A stretch of DNA of 64,000 nt from an uncultured Kiritimatiellota bacterium (GTDB taxonomy: Bacteria > Verrucomicrobiota > Kiritimatiellia > RFP12 > UBA1067), in the NCBI GenBank assembly GCA_934635385.1, contig CAKTZI010000001.1, forward strand, positions 124,001 through 188,000, written 5' to 3'. A model generated the notes under the pieces. The model made no database searches. It worked only from the letters and a program-made list of their open reading frames with translations, and was not told the DNA's origin. Positions 23,614-33,368 of this stretch are shown here, one piece after another. Every line of letters begins with the position of its first letter. The stretch's first letter is position 1. The position numbers were made by a program, and so were the translations under genes.

Positions 23614-24981
23614 ATGAATGCCGGGCGTCTGCGCGTCTGTGCGCTGTGGCTGGCGGATGCCGTCTGCATTTCGCTGGCCTGGTTCCTGTCGGTCAACGTC
23701 TACCGGGCTCTGGGGCTCGGCGACTACGAGGCGGGGGCCTACCTGCGCATCTGGCCGATCGTCTTCGTCTTCACCGGGCTCAACTGGATCTCGCGCCTGT
23801 ATCAGGGGCGCGGCGCCTACCCGAGCCTTCCGCAGGAGCCGGTCGACGAGTTCCGCCGCCTGATCCTCTGTGCGCTCGCCACGCATGTCTTCGTCCTGGC
23901 GTTCCTCGGCTTCAGCCACCGCGTGGCGGATGTCTCGCGCGTCGTCCTGGTCGTCAGCGGGCTTTTGACGGCTGCGACGGCGCAGAACTTCCGAAACGTC
24001 GTGCGCGCGGGGCTGAAGCGGCTGGGCCTGGGGCAGATTCCGGCCTTCCTCGTCGGCGAGGGCGCGGCGGCCGAGCAGGTGGCGCGAATCTTTGCCGCCG
24101 ACGCCTACTACGGCATCCGCCTCGTGCGCCGCTTTCGCCGCGACGAGCTGCGAGCAATCGTCACGGCGGCGCGGGCGGCGGACGTCAAGCACCTCTTCTG
24201 CTGCTACAAGGACGACCGCTACTTCCGCGCCCAGCTGCCGGAATTCACGCGCCAGTTCACCTTCATCGAGTATCTGCCGACGGAAATGGCGTTCCCGGTC
24301 GCGGGGGCGCGGGCCGTCTCCGTCGGCACGCTGGGCGGGCTGGAGATGGTGAACCAGCGTCGGATGAAGGCGCTCAACTGGGAGAAGCGCGCCGTCGACT
24401 GCGGGCTCTCGCTGCTGATTGCCGTCTGCGCGCTGCCGCTGTTCGCGCTGGTGCCGGTTCTCGTCAAACTGACGAGCAAGGGCCCAGTCTTCTACAGGGC
24501 GCGGCGCCTGGGGAAGAACGGCCGCCCGATCGACGTCTGGAAGTTCCGCTCGATGTATGCGGACGCCGACCGCCGGCTCCAGTCGATGCTGGACGCCGAC
24601 CCGGCGCTGAAGGCCGAGTTCGCGCGGGACTTCAAGCTCAAGGACGATCCGCGCGTGACGCCGCTGGGGCGGTTCCTGCGGAAGACCTCGATCGACGAGC
24701 TGCCGCAGCTCATCAACGTCGTGAAGGGCGACATGGCGCTCATCGGCCCGCGTCCGATCGTCGAGCCGGAAATCGCGCATTACGGGAAGGCTTACGAGAT
24801 CTTCTCGTCGGTCAAGCCCGGCATCACCGGCCTGTGGCAGGTGTCCGGCCGCAGCGACACGGACTACGCCGAGCGCGTGGCGCTGGACGTCCACTACATC
24901 TTCAACTGGTCGCCCTGGCTTGACCTGTGGATTGTCTTCCGCACCGCCGTCGCCGTGCTGAAGATGAAGGGCAGCTACTGA
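23614..24981 (+). CDS. exopolysaccharide biosynthesis polyprenyl glycosylphosphotransferase (WbaP/WcaJ-like)
   Basis: A 455-aa integral membrane enzyme that starts a lipid-linked glycan by moving a sugar-1-phosphate from a nucleotide sugar to undecaprenyl phosphate. The amino half has about four membrane spans and a Rossmann-like domain (IPAFLVGEGAAAEQ). The carboxy half is the bacterial sugar transferase domain: one span (RAVDCGLSLLIAVCALPLFA), then GPVFYRARRLGKNGRPIDVW, KFRSMYADAD, LRKTSIDELPQLINV, GDMALIGPRPIVEPE and TGLWQVSGRSD. All hallmark motifs are present. The start at 23614 is preceded by AGGAC; a TTG at 23590 is possible. It lies about 100 nt after the right 172-bp repeat and probably initiates the glycan completed by the 0-4.3 kb operon. 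Confidence 0.9.
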   Translation: MNAGRLRVCALWLADAVCISLAWFLSVNVYRALGLGDYEAGAYLRIWPIVFVFTGLNWISRLYQGRGAYPSLPQEPVDEFRRLILCALATHVFVLAFLGFSHRVADVSRVVLVVSGLLTAATAQNFRNVVRAGLKRLGLGQIPAFLVGEGAAAEQVARIFAADAYYGIRLVRRFRRDELRAIVTAARAADVKHLFCCYKDDRYFRAQLPEFTRQFTFIEYLPTEMAFPVAGARAVSVGTLGGLEMVNQRRMKALNWEKRAVDCGLSLLIAVCALPLFALVPVLVKLTSKGPVFYRARRLGKNGRPIDVWKFRSMYADADRRLQSMLDADPALKAEFARDFKLKDDPRVTPLGRFLRKTSIDELPQLINVVKGDMALIGPRPIVEPEIAHYGKAYEIFSSVKPGITGLWQVSGRSDTDYAERVALDVHYIFNWSPWLDLWIVFRTAVAVLKMKGSY

Positions 24982-25002
24982 CAGCGCCGGCCGAAAGTAT
25001 GC

Positions 25003-25008
25003 TATAAT
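25003..25008 (+). promoter_or_regulatory. -10 box for the beta-CASP nuclease operon
   Basis: TGC-TATAAT, 22 nt before the ATG at 25031, with a good ribosome site (AAGGAGG, 25017-25023) between them. Confidence 0.6.
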
Positions 25009-25030
25009 GTCCGCCTAAGGAGGCGAACAC

Positions 25031-26431
25031 ATGAAGATCACGTTCTACGGTGCGGCACAGACGACGACGGGCTCGATGCATCTCGTCGAGGCGAACGGCA
25101 GGCGGATCCTGCTGGACTGCGGGCTCTACCAGGGCCACCGCAAGGAGGCGTTCGAGAAGAACCGCAACATCCCGGTCGATCCGAAGACGATCGACTACGT
25201 CGTTCTCTCGCACGCGCACATCGACCACTCGGGCAATCTGCCGCAGCTCGTGCGCCAGGGCTTTCGCGGCCGCGTCTTCGCGCGCCAGTCGACGACGGAG
25301 CTCTGCGACGTCATGCTGCGCGACTCGTGCTTCCTGCAGAAGCGCGACCTCGAATACGTCAACAAGAAGCGCCGCCGCGAGGGCAAGCGCCTCTTCGAGC
25401 CGCTCTACGACGAGCGCGACATCGACGCGCTCATGCAGCTCTTCGTGCCGACGCACCTGCACGAGCCGCGCGAGATCTGCCGGGGCGTGACGCTGGAGTT
25501 CTTCAACGCGGGCCACATCCTCGGCTCGGCGCTCGTGCAGCTCGACGTCCGCGCCGACCACGGGCGCAGCCACCGGCTGCTCTTCTCCGGCGACCTCGGC
25601 CAGCCGAACCAGCCGATCCTGCGCCACTTCGAGTATCCGGCGGGGGCGGACATCCTCCTCTGCGAGTCGACGTACGCCGACCGGTTCCATCCGTCGGCGG
25701 ACGACGTGGAGTACCGCCTGGAGCAGTACCTGAAGCACATCGACCGCCACAACGCGAAGCTGCTCGTGCCCGCGTTCTCGGTCGGCCGCACGCAGCAGAT
25801 CATCTACTACCTCAACCGGCTCGCGGACAAGCGGAAGCTGCCGCGCGAGGTGAAGGTCTACATCGACTCGCCGCTCTCGCAGAAGGCGACGCGCATCTAC
25901 GCCGCGCACCGCGAGGTCTACAACGAGGAGGCGCGCGAGATGATCGCCGCCGGACGCGACCCGCTCACCTGCCCGAACCTCACGTTCGTCGGCACGCCCG
26001 AGGAGTCGATGGCCCTCAACGGCGCGCCCGGCCCGATGGTCATCATCGCGGCGTCTGGCATGTGCGAGGGCGGGCGCGTCGTCCACCACATCAAGAACTG
26101 CGCGGGCGACCCCGACAACATCATCCTCATCTGCGGCTTCCAGGCGGAGAACACGCTCGGCCGCCGCATCGTCGAGCGGCGCGAGACGATCAAGCTGCTC
26201 GGCGAGGAAGTGCCGCTCAGGGCGCGGGTCGAGGTCATCAACGCGCTCTCGGCCCACGCCGACCGCCGCGGGCTCGCGGAGTGGCTGGACGAGGTGAAGG
26301 ACAACGTGCGCCACGCCTTCGCCGTGCACGGCGAGCCGGAGAAGGTCGCGGCGATGGTCGACCTCATGAAGGAGAAGGGGATGGCGAACGCCGTCGCCCC
26401 CGTGCCGGGACAGGTCTTCAAGTTCGACTGA
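25031..26431 (+). CDS. metallo-beta-lactamase/beta-CASP ribonuclease (CPSF73-like)
   Basis: A 466-aa RNA-processing nuclease. Metal ligands: LSHAHIDHSGNLP (HxHxDH, about residue 60), NAGHILGSAL and FSGDLGQPNQPI. Beta-CASP motifs: CESTYAD, VPAFSVGRTQQII, IDSPLSQKATRIY, IIAASGMCEGGRVVHHI (His of motif B) and ALSAHADRRGLAEW (motif C). The set is complete, so it should be active. Bacterial relatives are endo/exoribonucleases of uncertain target. It starts after a strong ribosome site and is followed 19 nt later by deoC. Confidence 0.9.
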   Translation: MKITFYGAAQTTTGSMHLVEANGRRILLDCGLYQGHRKEAFEKNRNIPVDPKTIDYVVLSHAHIDHSGNLPQLVRQGFRGRVFARQSTTELCDVMLRDSCFLQKRDLEYVNKKRRREGKRLFEPLYDERDIDALMQLFVPTHLHEPREICRGVTLEFFNAGHILGSALVQLDVRADHGRSHRLLFSGDLGQPNQPILRHFEYPAGADILLCESTYADRFHPSADDVEYRLEQYLKHIDRHNAKLLVPAFSVGRTQQIIYYLNRLADKRKLPREVKVYIDSPLSQKATRIYAAHREVYNEEAREMIAAGRDPLTCPNLTFVGTPEESMALNGAPGPMVIIAASGMCEGGRVVHHIKNCAGDPDNIILICGFQAENTLGRRIVERRETIKLLGEEVPLRARVEVINALSAHADRRGLAEWLDEVKDNVRHAFAVHGEPEKVAAMVDLMKEKGMANAVAPVPGQVFKFD

Positions 26432-26450
26432 GGGAAAGAAGCCGACGGAG

Positions 26451-27110
26451 ATGAAACTCGCACCTCTCATTGACCACACGTTCCTGAAGCCCGCAGGCGA
26501 CAGGGCGGCGATCGCGAACCTCTGCGCGGAGGCGAAGCGCTACGGCTTCGCCTCGGTCTGCGTGAACCCGGCCGAGGTGACGGCGGCCGCGCGGCGGCTG
26601 CACGGCAGCGGTGTCCGGGTCTGCACCGTGATCGGCTTTCCGCTCGGCGCAAACACGAACCGCACGAAGTGCTTCGAGGCGGCGGACGCGATTCAGGCGG
26701 GGGCGGACGAGCTGGATCTTGTCGTCAACCAGCGGCTGCTCAAGCATTCGCCGGCGACGTGCGAGGCGGAGCTGCTCCAGTGGGGGCGCACGTGCCGCAC
26801 GTTCCGCTCGGACGTCACGCTGAAGCTGATCCTCGAATGCTGCAACCTCACGAAGGCGGAAATCGTGCGCGGCTGCAAGATCGCGAAGCGGGTCGGCTTC
26901 GACTTCGTGAAGACGTCGACGGGCTTCGGCGCGGGCGGCGCGACGGTCGAGGACGTGCGGCTCATGCGGAAGGCCGTCGGCCCGGAGATGGGCGTCAAGG
27001 CGGCGGGCGGCATCCGCGACCGCGCGACGGCGGAGGCGATGGTCGAGGCGGGCGCGACGCGCCTCGGCTGCTCGGCGGGCGTCGCGATCTGCCGGGGAGA
27101 AAGGGCCTGA
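26451..27110 (+). CDS. deoC: deoxyribose-phosphate aldolase
   Basis: A 219-aa class I aldolase that splits 2-deoxyribose 5-phosphate into glyceraldehyde 3-phosphate and acetaldehyde. It has LIDHTFLKP at the start, SVCVNPAEV, DELDLVVN, the Schiff-base lysine in DFVKTSTGFGAGGAT and the second active-site lysine in MGVKAAGGIRD. Length is usual for the short bacterial form. It lies 19 nt after the nuclease gene and 23 nt before murJ, so it is probably in one transcript with both. Confidence 0.93.
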   Translation: MKLAPLIDHTFLKPAGDRAAIANLCAEAKRYGFASVCVNPAEVTAAARRLHGSGVRVCTVIGFPLGANTNRTKCFEAADAIQAGADELDLVVNQRLLKHSPATCEAELLQWGRTCRTFRSDVTLKLILECCNLTKAEIVRGCKIAKRVGFDFVKTSTGFGAGGATVEDVRLMRKAVGPEMGVKAAGGIRDRATAEAMVEAGATRLGCSAGVAICRGERA

Positions 27111-27133
27111 CGGTCTGTGACGGGAGCCGCGCA

Positions 27134-28525
27134 TTGAAGTTCGGATTCGGCAAGACGCTTCGCAACGTGTTCACGGTGGGCGGGCTGACGGCGTTCAGCC
27201 GCGTCCTGGGGCTCGTGCGCGAGATGCTGCAGTCGCGGCTTATCGGCGCGGGCGTCGAGCAGAGCGCGTTCACGCTCGCGTTCGCGCTGCCGAACATGGC
27301 GCGCAAGCTCTTCGGCGAGGGCGCGCTCACGGCGGCGTTCGTGCCGGTCTTCAAGGGCGAGGTCGCGGCGGGCGAGGTCGAGTCGGCGCGGCGGCTCGCG
27401 CGCGCCGTGATGACGCTCGTCCTCCTGATTCTCGGCGCGGTCGTCGTCCTCACGGTGCTGGGCCTGACGGTCGCGCTCGGCCTTTCGGCGGCCGATGTCG
27501 TGTCCCTTTCGCCGCGCGCCGTCCTCACGCTGAAGCTCGTCCGCATCCTCTTCCCCTACATGATCTTCATTTGCGGCGCGGCGTTCGGCATGGGCGTCCT
27601 CAACGCGCTCGGCCGCTTCGTCGAGGGCGCGTTCATGCCGGCGTTCCTGAACGTCGTCTGGATCGCCGCGTTGGGTTCGCTCTGCTTCTGTCCCGGCCTT
27701 TCGCTCGCCGCGCGCGTCACGGTCGTCTGCTGGGCGATTCTCGCGGGGGGCGCCGCGCAGATGGCGTTCCTTTTCCGCTGCATGCGGAAGCGGGGCTACG
27801 GCTTTCGTCTCGCGCCGCTGTCGGCGTTCCGCGACGCGAAGTTCAGGCTCGTCTGGAAGAACACGCTCATCGGCGCCGCCGGGGCGGGGGCCATCCAGGC
27901 CAACTACCTGCTCGACCAGGTCCTGGGCCAGCTGGCCGCGCCGTGGGCGGCCGGCGTCATCGGCTATGCCGAGCGCCTGATGGACTTGCCGCTCGGCGTG
28001 GTCGGCGTCGCGTTCGGCACGGTGCTGCTGCCGACGTTCGCGGGGCACTTCGCGAAGGGCGACGAGGCCGGCGCGCGGCGGGCGCTGAAGCGGGCGGTTC
28101 TCCAGATGACGGCGGTCATGCTGCCCGCGTCCGTCGTCACGTTCTTCGGCGCGCCGCTCATCGTGCGCCTCGTCTACGAGGGACACGCCTTCGACGCGAC
28201 GGCGACCGTGCGCGTCGCGCGCGCGCTGTCCGTCTACGGGCTCGGCCTCTGCTTCTTCTCGATCCAGAAGTGCCTCATCCCGTTCTTCCAGGCGCAGAAG
28301 GACATGAAGACGCCGCTGCGCGTGACGGTGCGGACGGTCTGCCTCAACGCCGCGCTGAACGTCCTCGCGATCGCGCTGCTGCCGCCGGATTGGCGCCACG
28401 TCGGGCTTGCGGCCTCGACCTCGTTCTGCGCGCTGGTCGGGTGCGTCCTGTTCGTCCGTGTCCTGCCGCGCACTTGCCATCCGTCATCGAATTGTGGTAG
28501 AATACGCACATTATCAACCAAATAA
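27134..28525 (+). CDS. murJ: lipid II flippase MurJ (MviN family)
   Basis: A 463-aa multi-pass membrane protein of the MOP superfamily that flips lipid II for peptidoglycan synthesis. Family marks: GLTAFSRVLGLVREML in the first helix, ALPNMARKLFGEGALTAAFV, GAIQANYLLDQVLGQ, ERLMDLPLGVVGVAFGTVLL and the KCLIPFFQAQKDMKTPLRV loop. The start is a TTG at 27134 after GGGAG. It is shorter than the usual 500-550 aa: the last helix or two appear missing, and the tail (CHPSSNCGRIRTLSTK) is encoded across the infC promoter. Either this lineage has a short MurJ or the 3' end has been lost. Confidence 0.88.
   Translation: MKFGFGKTLRNVFTVGGLTAFSRVLGLVREMLQSRLIGAGVEQSAFTLAFALPNMARKLFGEGALTAAFVPVFKGEVAAGEVESARRLARAVMTLVLLILGAVVVLTVLGLTVALGLSAADVVSLSPRAVLTLKLVRILFPYMIFICGAAFGMGVLNALGRFVEGAFMPAFLNVVWIAALGSLCFCPGLSLAARVTVVCWAILAGGAAQMAFLFRCMRKRGYGFRLAPLSAFRDAKFRLVWKNTLIGAAGAGAIQANYLLDQVLGQLAAPWAAGVIGYAERLMDLPLGVVGVAFGTVLLPTFAGHFAKGDEAGARRALKRAVLQMTAVMLPASVVTFFGAPLIVRLVYEGHAFDATATVRVARALSVYGLGLCFFSIQKCLIPFFQAQKDMKTPLRVTVRTVCLNAALNVLAIALLPPDWRHVGLAASTSFCALVGCVLFVRVLPRTCHPSSNCGRIRTLSTK
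28474..28503 (+). promoter_or_regulatory. infC promoter inside the murJ 3' end
   Basis: TTGCCA (28474-28479), 18-bp spacer, TAGAAT (28498-28503) with extended TGG. A ribosome site GAGGTGGG (28529-28536) follows. The string AATTGTGGTA-AATACG recurs at the promoter of the small gene at 58651. Confidence 0.6.
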
Positions 28526-28537
28526 AAGAGGTGGGTT

Positions 28538-29136
<599 letters not shown>

Positions 29137-29140
<4 letters not shown>

Positions 29141-29994
29141 GCCGCTTCCGCCTCAGAGGTCGCCGCCGCCGTCCGCGCGAGGCGCGGCAGGATCGCGTAC
29201 CGCTGCGCGCGATCGTCCCGAATCTCGTGACGTCGCTCGCGGCGTGCGCGGGCATCACGTCGATCTCGCTGTCGTCCGAGGGCCGGTTCCTGCCGGCCCT
29301 GTGGGCGCTGCTCGTCGCCTGCATCTGCGACGGGATGGACGGGCGGATCGCGCGGCTCCTGAACGCGAGCTCCAAGCTCGGCGCGGAACTCGATTCGCTC
29401 GCGGACTTCGTGAACTTCGGCGTCGCGCCGGCGATGTTCATGTACTTCTGGATGACGGGCGGGCCGGAGCACGTGCTGGCGGACGGCTCGGTCGTCGCGC
29501 GGCCGTTCATCCGCATCGTGCTGGGCTGCGCGCTCTACTACGCGATGTGCGACTGCTTCCGGCTCGCGCGCTTCAACACGATGCTGGAGCAGGAGACCGC
29601 GCCGTACTGGACGCACTTCTTCACGGGCGTGCCGGCGCCGGGCGGCTGCTGGATGCTGCTTTCGCCCGCCGTGCTGTCGCTCGCGCTTGACGCGAAGGGC
29701 CTGTCCTCGTCGTTGGCGACGGTCTTGCAGAACCCGTGGACGGGCGTCTTCATGCTGCTGTTCGTCGGCTCGCTCATGGCCTCGCGCCTGCCGACGATCT
29801 CGCTCAAGCACCTGCACGTCTCCCGGCGAAGGCTGCCGTTCGTCCTCGCGGGGCTGCTGCTGCTCGTCGCGTTCCTCGTCTCGAACTTCTGGCTCGCGAT
29901 CGGCTCGCTCGGCATCCTCTACATCTTTACGGTTCCCGTGACGGGTTGGCTCTTCCTGCGCATCCGCGAGAAGTACGAGCGGGAGAATCCGTGA
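29137..29994 (+). CDS. pssA: CDP-diacylglycerol--serine O-phosphatidyltransferase (CDP-alcohol transferase family)
   Basis: A 285-aa membrane enzyme that makes phosphatidylserine, the precursor of phosphatidylethanolamine. The CDP-alcohol signature is complete near residue 70: DGRIARLLNASSKLGAELD followed by SLAD (DGxxAR-x8-Gx3Dx3D). About seven to eight hydrophobic spans follow, and RAIVPNLVTSLAACAGI before the motif is usual for PssA. The basic start (RLRGRRRRPREAR) would bind the acidic membrane. The start at 29137 overlaps the infC stop. Phosphatidylglycerol-phosphate synthase shares the motif but is smaller, so PssA is favoured. Confidence 0.87.
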
Positions 29995-30041
29995 GAATGC
30001 GAAGGCGGCTGCGACGTGCTGTCGGTGGCCGCTGAAGTGAC

Positions 30042-30560
30042 GTGAAGACAGTCGAACAGCACTACCGGGACATTGCGCCGAAGCTCATGAACTATTTCAT
30101 GGGCAACGGCGCGAATTATGCCGACGCCTGCGAAATCGTGCAGGAGACGTTCGCCCGGCTCTGGAAGATGCGCGACCAGCTCCTCGACGACGAGGCGGCC
30201 GTGAGCGGGCTCGTCTACACGATCGCGCGCAACATCCGCAACGACCGCGCCCGCCACGGACGCTTCGAGGTCTTCACGACGGCGGTCGTGGACGGCGAGG
30301 AGACGTCCGTCGTCCCCGAACAGGCCGTGCAGGCTCCCGAGACGCTGCCGAGCGACCGGGCCTTCCTGCGGCGGCGCATCCTCGCGGCGCTCGGCGCGCT
30401 GCCCGAAGTCCTGCGCGAGGCGTACACGCTCTTCCACGTTTCCGAACTGAGCATCCGCGAGATCGCCGCCCAGACGGGCGTGACCGAAAACCTCGTCAAG
30501 GTGCGCATCCATCGCGCCAAGCTCAAGCTGCGCGCGAGCCTCGCCGACCTTGCGAAATGA
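30042..30560 (+). CDS. RNA polymerase sigma factor, ECF-like
   Basis: A 172-aa sigma factor with only regions 2 and 4. Region 2 has ADACEIVQETFARLWKMRDQ and LVYTIARNIRNDRAR. Region 4 has LPEVLREAYTLFHVSELSIR, then EIAAQTGVTENLVKVRIHRA as its helix-turn-helix. It starts at GTG (30042). Its stop overlaps the solute-binding lipoprotein start as ATGA, and that gene overlaps the phosphatase/kinase gene the same way, so the three products are made together. No ordinary membrane anti-sigma factor follows. The RsbW-like kinase domain of the third gene could do that job. Confidence 0.88.
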   Translation: MKTVEQHYRDIAPKLMNYFMGNGANYADACEIVQETFARLWKMRDQLLDDEAAVSGLVYTIARNIRNDRARHGRFEVFTTAVVDGEETSVVPEQAVQAPETLPSDRAFLRRRILAALGALPEVLREAYTLFHVSELSIREIAAQTGVTENLVKVRIHRAKLKLRASLADLAK

Positions 30561-31312
30561 AAGCCGCAAAAGCCATGAACGTGAATCTGCATCGTCTTCT
30601 CTGCGTCCTCTGCGGCGGCCTGCTGACGGCCCTTGCCGGGTGCGGCGACCGCGCGGCGTCCCGTATCGATCCGCGCGCGGCGGACCCGTCGCGTCCGCTC
30701 GTCTTCCTCACGCACCCGACCGACTCGCCGTGCTCCCACACGAACGCGGCGGGGCAGTGCGAGGGGACGGACGTCGATCTCGCGCGGAAGATCGCCGCGA
30801 AGCTGGGACGTACGCTCGTCTGCGAAGCCGTGAACTTCGAGGACCTCATCCCCCGGCTGAAGGCCGGCACGGCCGATTTCGCCATCGCGACCATCACCAT
30901 CACCGAGGCGCGCCGGCTGGACGTCGACTTCTCCGAACCCTACGCGACGAGCGGCAACTGCTTCCTCTACCGGGCGGACGGCCCGCGTCCGCAGATGTCG
31001 CAGATCGCGTCCTTCCGCGTCGGGGCCGAGCCGGGCACGACGGGCGACCTCTACCTCTGCAACCACGGCGCCGACCCGATGCGCTTCGCGCGCGCGACCG
31101 ACGCCGTCGCCGCGCTGAAGCGGGGTGACGTCGACGCGATCTTCTTCGACGCCGTGCCCCTGCGGAACTGGGCGGCGCAGTCGGGCGGACGCCTCGTCGC
31201 CTCGCCCCTTGAGACGCGCGAAGGCTACGGCGTCGCCGTCGACAAGCGGCGGCCGGACGTCCTTGCCGCCGCCAATGCCGTCATCCGGGCGGAGAAGGAG
31301 AAGACGAAATGA
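30557..31312 (+). CDS. periplasmic solute-binding lipoprotein (SBP_bac_3)
   Basis: A 251-aa lipoprotein with lipobox LAGC (Cys29) and one solute-binding domain of the polar amino-acid family. It has EGTDVDLARKIAAKLGR, FEDLIPRLKAGTADFAIATI, TITEARRLDVDFSEPYATSG and ALKRGDVDAIFFD. Binding residues for the amino-acid backbone (Thr/Arg in TITEARR, Asp in DAIFFD) are present. No permease or ATPase lies nearby. Instead it is translationally coupled to a sigma factor on one side and a membrane sensor phosphatase on the other, so it is more likely a ligand sensor than a transporter part. Confidence 0.82.
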   Translation: MKAAKAMNVNLHRLLCVLCGGLLTALAGCGDRAASRIDPRAADPSRPLVFLTHPTDSPCSHTNAAGQCEGTDVDLARKIAAKLGRTLVCEAVNFEDLIPRLKAGTADFAIATITITEARRLDVDFSEPYATSGNCFLYRADGPRPQMSQIASFRVGAEPGTTGDLYLCNHGADPMRFARATDAVAALKRGDVDAIFFDAVPLRNWAAQSGGRLVASPLETREGYGVAVDKRRPDVLAAANAVIRAEKEKTK

Positions 31313-33312
31313 CCGCACGCCGCAGCCTGAACCTCAAGCTCGCCCTGAGCATCCTCCTCGCGTTCGCCGTCTCGCTCGCGGTGACGTGGGGCGTCCACGG
31401 CTACCTCGCCGCGCGCGAGGCCGACAAGCTCATCGACCGCGCGTTCGCGGACGTGCAGGCGGAGATCGTCTCCCGCGTCAACGCGCGCCTCGTCCGCCAG
31501 GCGATGGCGGTGCGCGAGCGGCTGGCGGACGGCGCGAAGACGGACCTCCTCTCCCTGCGGGCTCTGGCGCGCGAACTGCGCGTCACCGAAATCTGCGTCG
31601 CGGACGCGAAGGGCGTCATCACGCAGGCGTCCGAGTCGGACTACATCGGCTTCGACTTCGCGACGGCGGAGGGACAGGCCGCCGAGATGATGTGCCTCAT
31701 CAACGAGCCGGTGACGGAGTTCTGCCAGGCGTTCCAGCCCAACACGGCGAAGGGCTCCTGGCGCAAGTACGTCAGCGTGTGGCGGCCGGAGGGGGGCTTC
31801 GTCGAGATCGGCTGCGACGGGGCCTCGCTGCGCGCGCTCGCGCGCTCGTCGCTCGTCGGCCTCTCCCGCAACTGGCACGTCGGCGGCACGGGCGGCATCG
31901 TGATCGTGACGCCGTCCGGGCTCGTCCTCTCCGACTACGCGCGCCCGAACCGCGAGGGCACGCAGTGGACGGGGCCGGGCGACGACTTCCACTGGCGGTC
32001 GCGCGAGGTCGACAGCTTCACCGTCTACGTGATGATTCCCCGGTCGGCCGCCGCCGTCACGCGCAACGTGCTGATCTCGACGACGGCCGTCCTGAATGCC
32101 GTCGCGCTCGCGTTCGTCGCCCTGCTTGTCGGCTTCGTCGTCTCCGCGTTCGTGCGGCGCCAGATCCGCGAGCAGACCGAGCGCGAGCTCAAGATGGCGA
32201 CGGACATCCAGCTCTCCGCCCTGCCGAACGTCTTTCCGCCGTTCCCGGATGAGACGTCGTTCGACATCTACGCGAGCATGAAGACGGCGCGCGAGGTGGG
32301 CGGCGACTTCTACGACTTCTACTTCACGGGGCCGAAGACGGTTGCGTTCCTCGTCGCGGACGTGAGCGGAAAGGGCGTGCCGGCGGCGATGTTCATGATG
32401 CGCGCGAAGACGCTCCTGAAGAGCGCGGCCCAGACGGGCAAGCCGCTGGCGGACGTCGTCGCGGAGACGAACGACGCGCTGTGCGAGGGGAACGAGGCGA
32501 ACATGTTCGTGACGGCGTGGGTCGGGCAGCTCGACATCGAGACGGGGCGCGTCACGTACGTGAACGCGGGGCACAACCCGCCTGTCGTCCGTCGTGGCGG
32601 CGCGGTCGCCTACCTGCGCGGCACGCCGGGGCTCGTTCTCGGCGCGATGGCGGGCGTGCCCTACCGCAGCGGCGAGCTCCAGCTCGCGCCGGGGGACGCG
32701 ATCTACCTCTACACCGACGGCATCACCGAACAGCCGAATGCGTCCGGCGAGCTCTTCGGCGAGGCGCGGCTGCTGGATCTGCTGAAGGCGGTGCCCAGTA
32801 GCCAGAAGGATCTTCTCGACGGCGTGCTTGCGTCCGTCGCCGCGTATGCCGGCGCGGTCGAGCAGGCGGACGACTGCACGCAGCTCGCGCTTCGCTACCG
32901 GGGCGTGCCGGTGTCGGTCGAGCACACGTATCCGCCGACGATGGAGGGGCTTGCGCAGGCGACGGCCGACCTGGAGGCGGCCTTGGCCGACGTGCCGATG
33001 AAGGCGCAGGCGACGCTCATGGTCGCGGCGGACGAGATCTTCGCGAACATCGTGCGCCATTCGGGCGCGACGGACTGGACGCTGAAGGTCGAGCACCAGA
33101 AGTTCCCGAATGCCGTCCGCCTCGTCTTCTGTGACGACGGCAAGCCGTTCGACCCGCTGCGCCAGCGCGATCCCGACACGACGCTGGACGCGACCGAGCG
33201 CGCGATCGGCGGGCTTGGCATCCTCATCGTGAAGAAGACGATGTCGCCCGTCACCTACGCGCGCCGAAACGGCCGCAACATCCTCACGATGGGACTGACG
33301 TTCGAGGGATGA
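31309..33312 (+). CDS. membrane sensor PP2C phosphatase (RsbU/SpoIIE) fused to an RsbW-like kinase
   Basis: A 667-aa signalling protein. Membrane spans at about 8-31 and 248-276 enclose a periplasmic sensor domain. A short linker (EQTERELKMATDIQLSALPN) leads to a SpoIIE/PP2C phosphatase domain: KTAREVGGDFYDFY, FLVADVSGKGVPAAMFMMRA, VNAGHNPPVV and LYTDGITEQ. Residues about 540-667 are a GHKL ATPase of the anti-sigma kinase type: VAADEIFANIVRHSG (N box), VFCDDGKPFDPL (G1) and GGLGILIVKKTM (G2). One protein thus carries both the phosphatase that would activate, and the kinase that would inactivate, a STAS protein such as the one at 34616. It is coupled by ATGA to the solute-binding lipoprotein. 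Confidence 0.88.
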   Translation: MTARRSLNLKLALSILLAFAVSLAVTWGVHGYLAAREADKLIDRAFADVQAEIVSRVNARLVRQAMAVRERLADGAKTDLLSLRALARELRVTEICVADAKGVITQASESDYIGFDFATAEGQAAEMMCLINEPVTEFCQAFQPNTAKGSWRKYVSVWRPEGGFVEIGCDGASLRALARSSLVGLSRNWHVGGTGGIVIVTPSGLVLSDYARPNREGTQWTGPGDDFHWRSREVDSFTVYVMIPRSAAAVTRNVLISTTAVLNAVALAFVALLVGFVVSAFVRRQIREQTERELKMATDIQLSALPNVFPPFPDETSFDIYASMKTAREVGGDFYDFYFTGPKTVAFLVADVSGKGVPAAMFMMRAKTLLKSAAQTGKPLADVVAETNDALCEGNEANMFVTAWVGQLDIETGRVTYVNAGHNPPVVRRGGAVAYLRGTPGLVLGAMAGVPYRSGELQLAPGDAIYLYTDGITEQPNASGELFGEARLLDLLKAVPSSQKDLLDGVLASVAAYAGAVEQADDCTQLALRYRGVPVSVEHTYPPTMEGLAQATADLEAALADVPMKAQATLMVAADEIFANIVRHSGATDWTLKVEHQKFPNAVRLVFCDDGKPFDPLRQRDPDTTLDATERAIGGLGILIVKKTMSPVTYARRNGRNILTMGLTFEG

Positions 33313-33368
33313 GTGTGCCGGCAGGGGCGAATTGCGGATGTTCCATTGTCAATGAGGGCGAGCAGGCG

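Noticed and set aside
23356..24894. A 512-codon minus-strand frame covering the right repeat
   Set aside because: It is a shadow of the glycosylphosphotransferase gene; the few residues shared with 4378-5124 come from the repeat itself.
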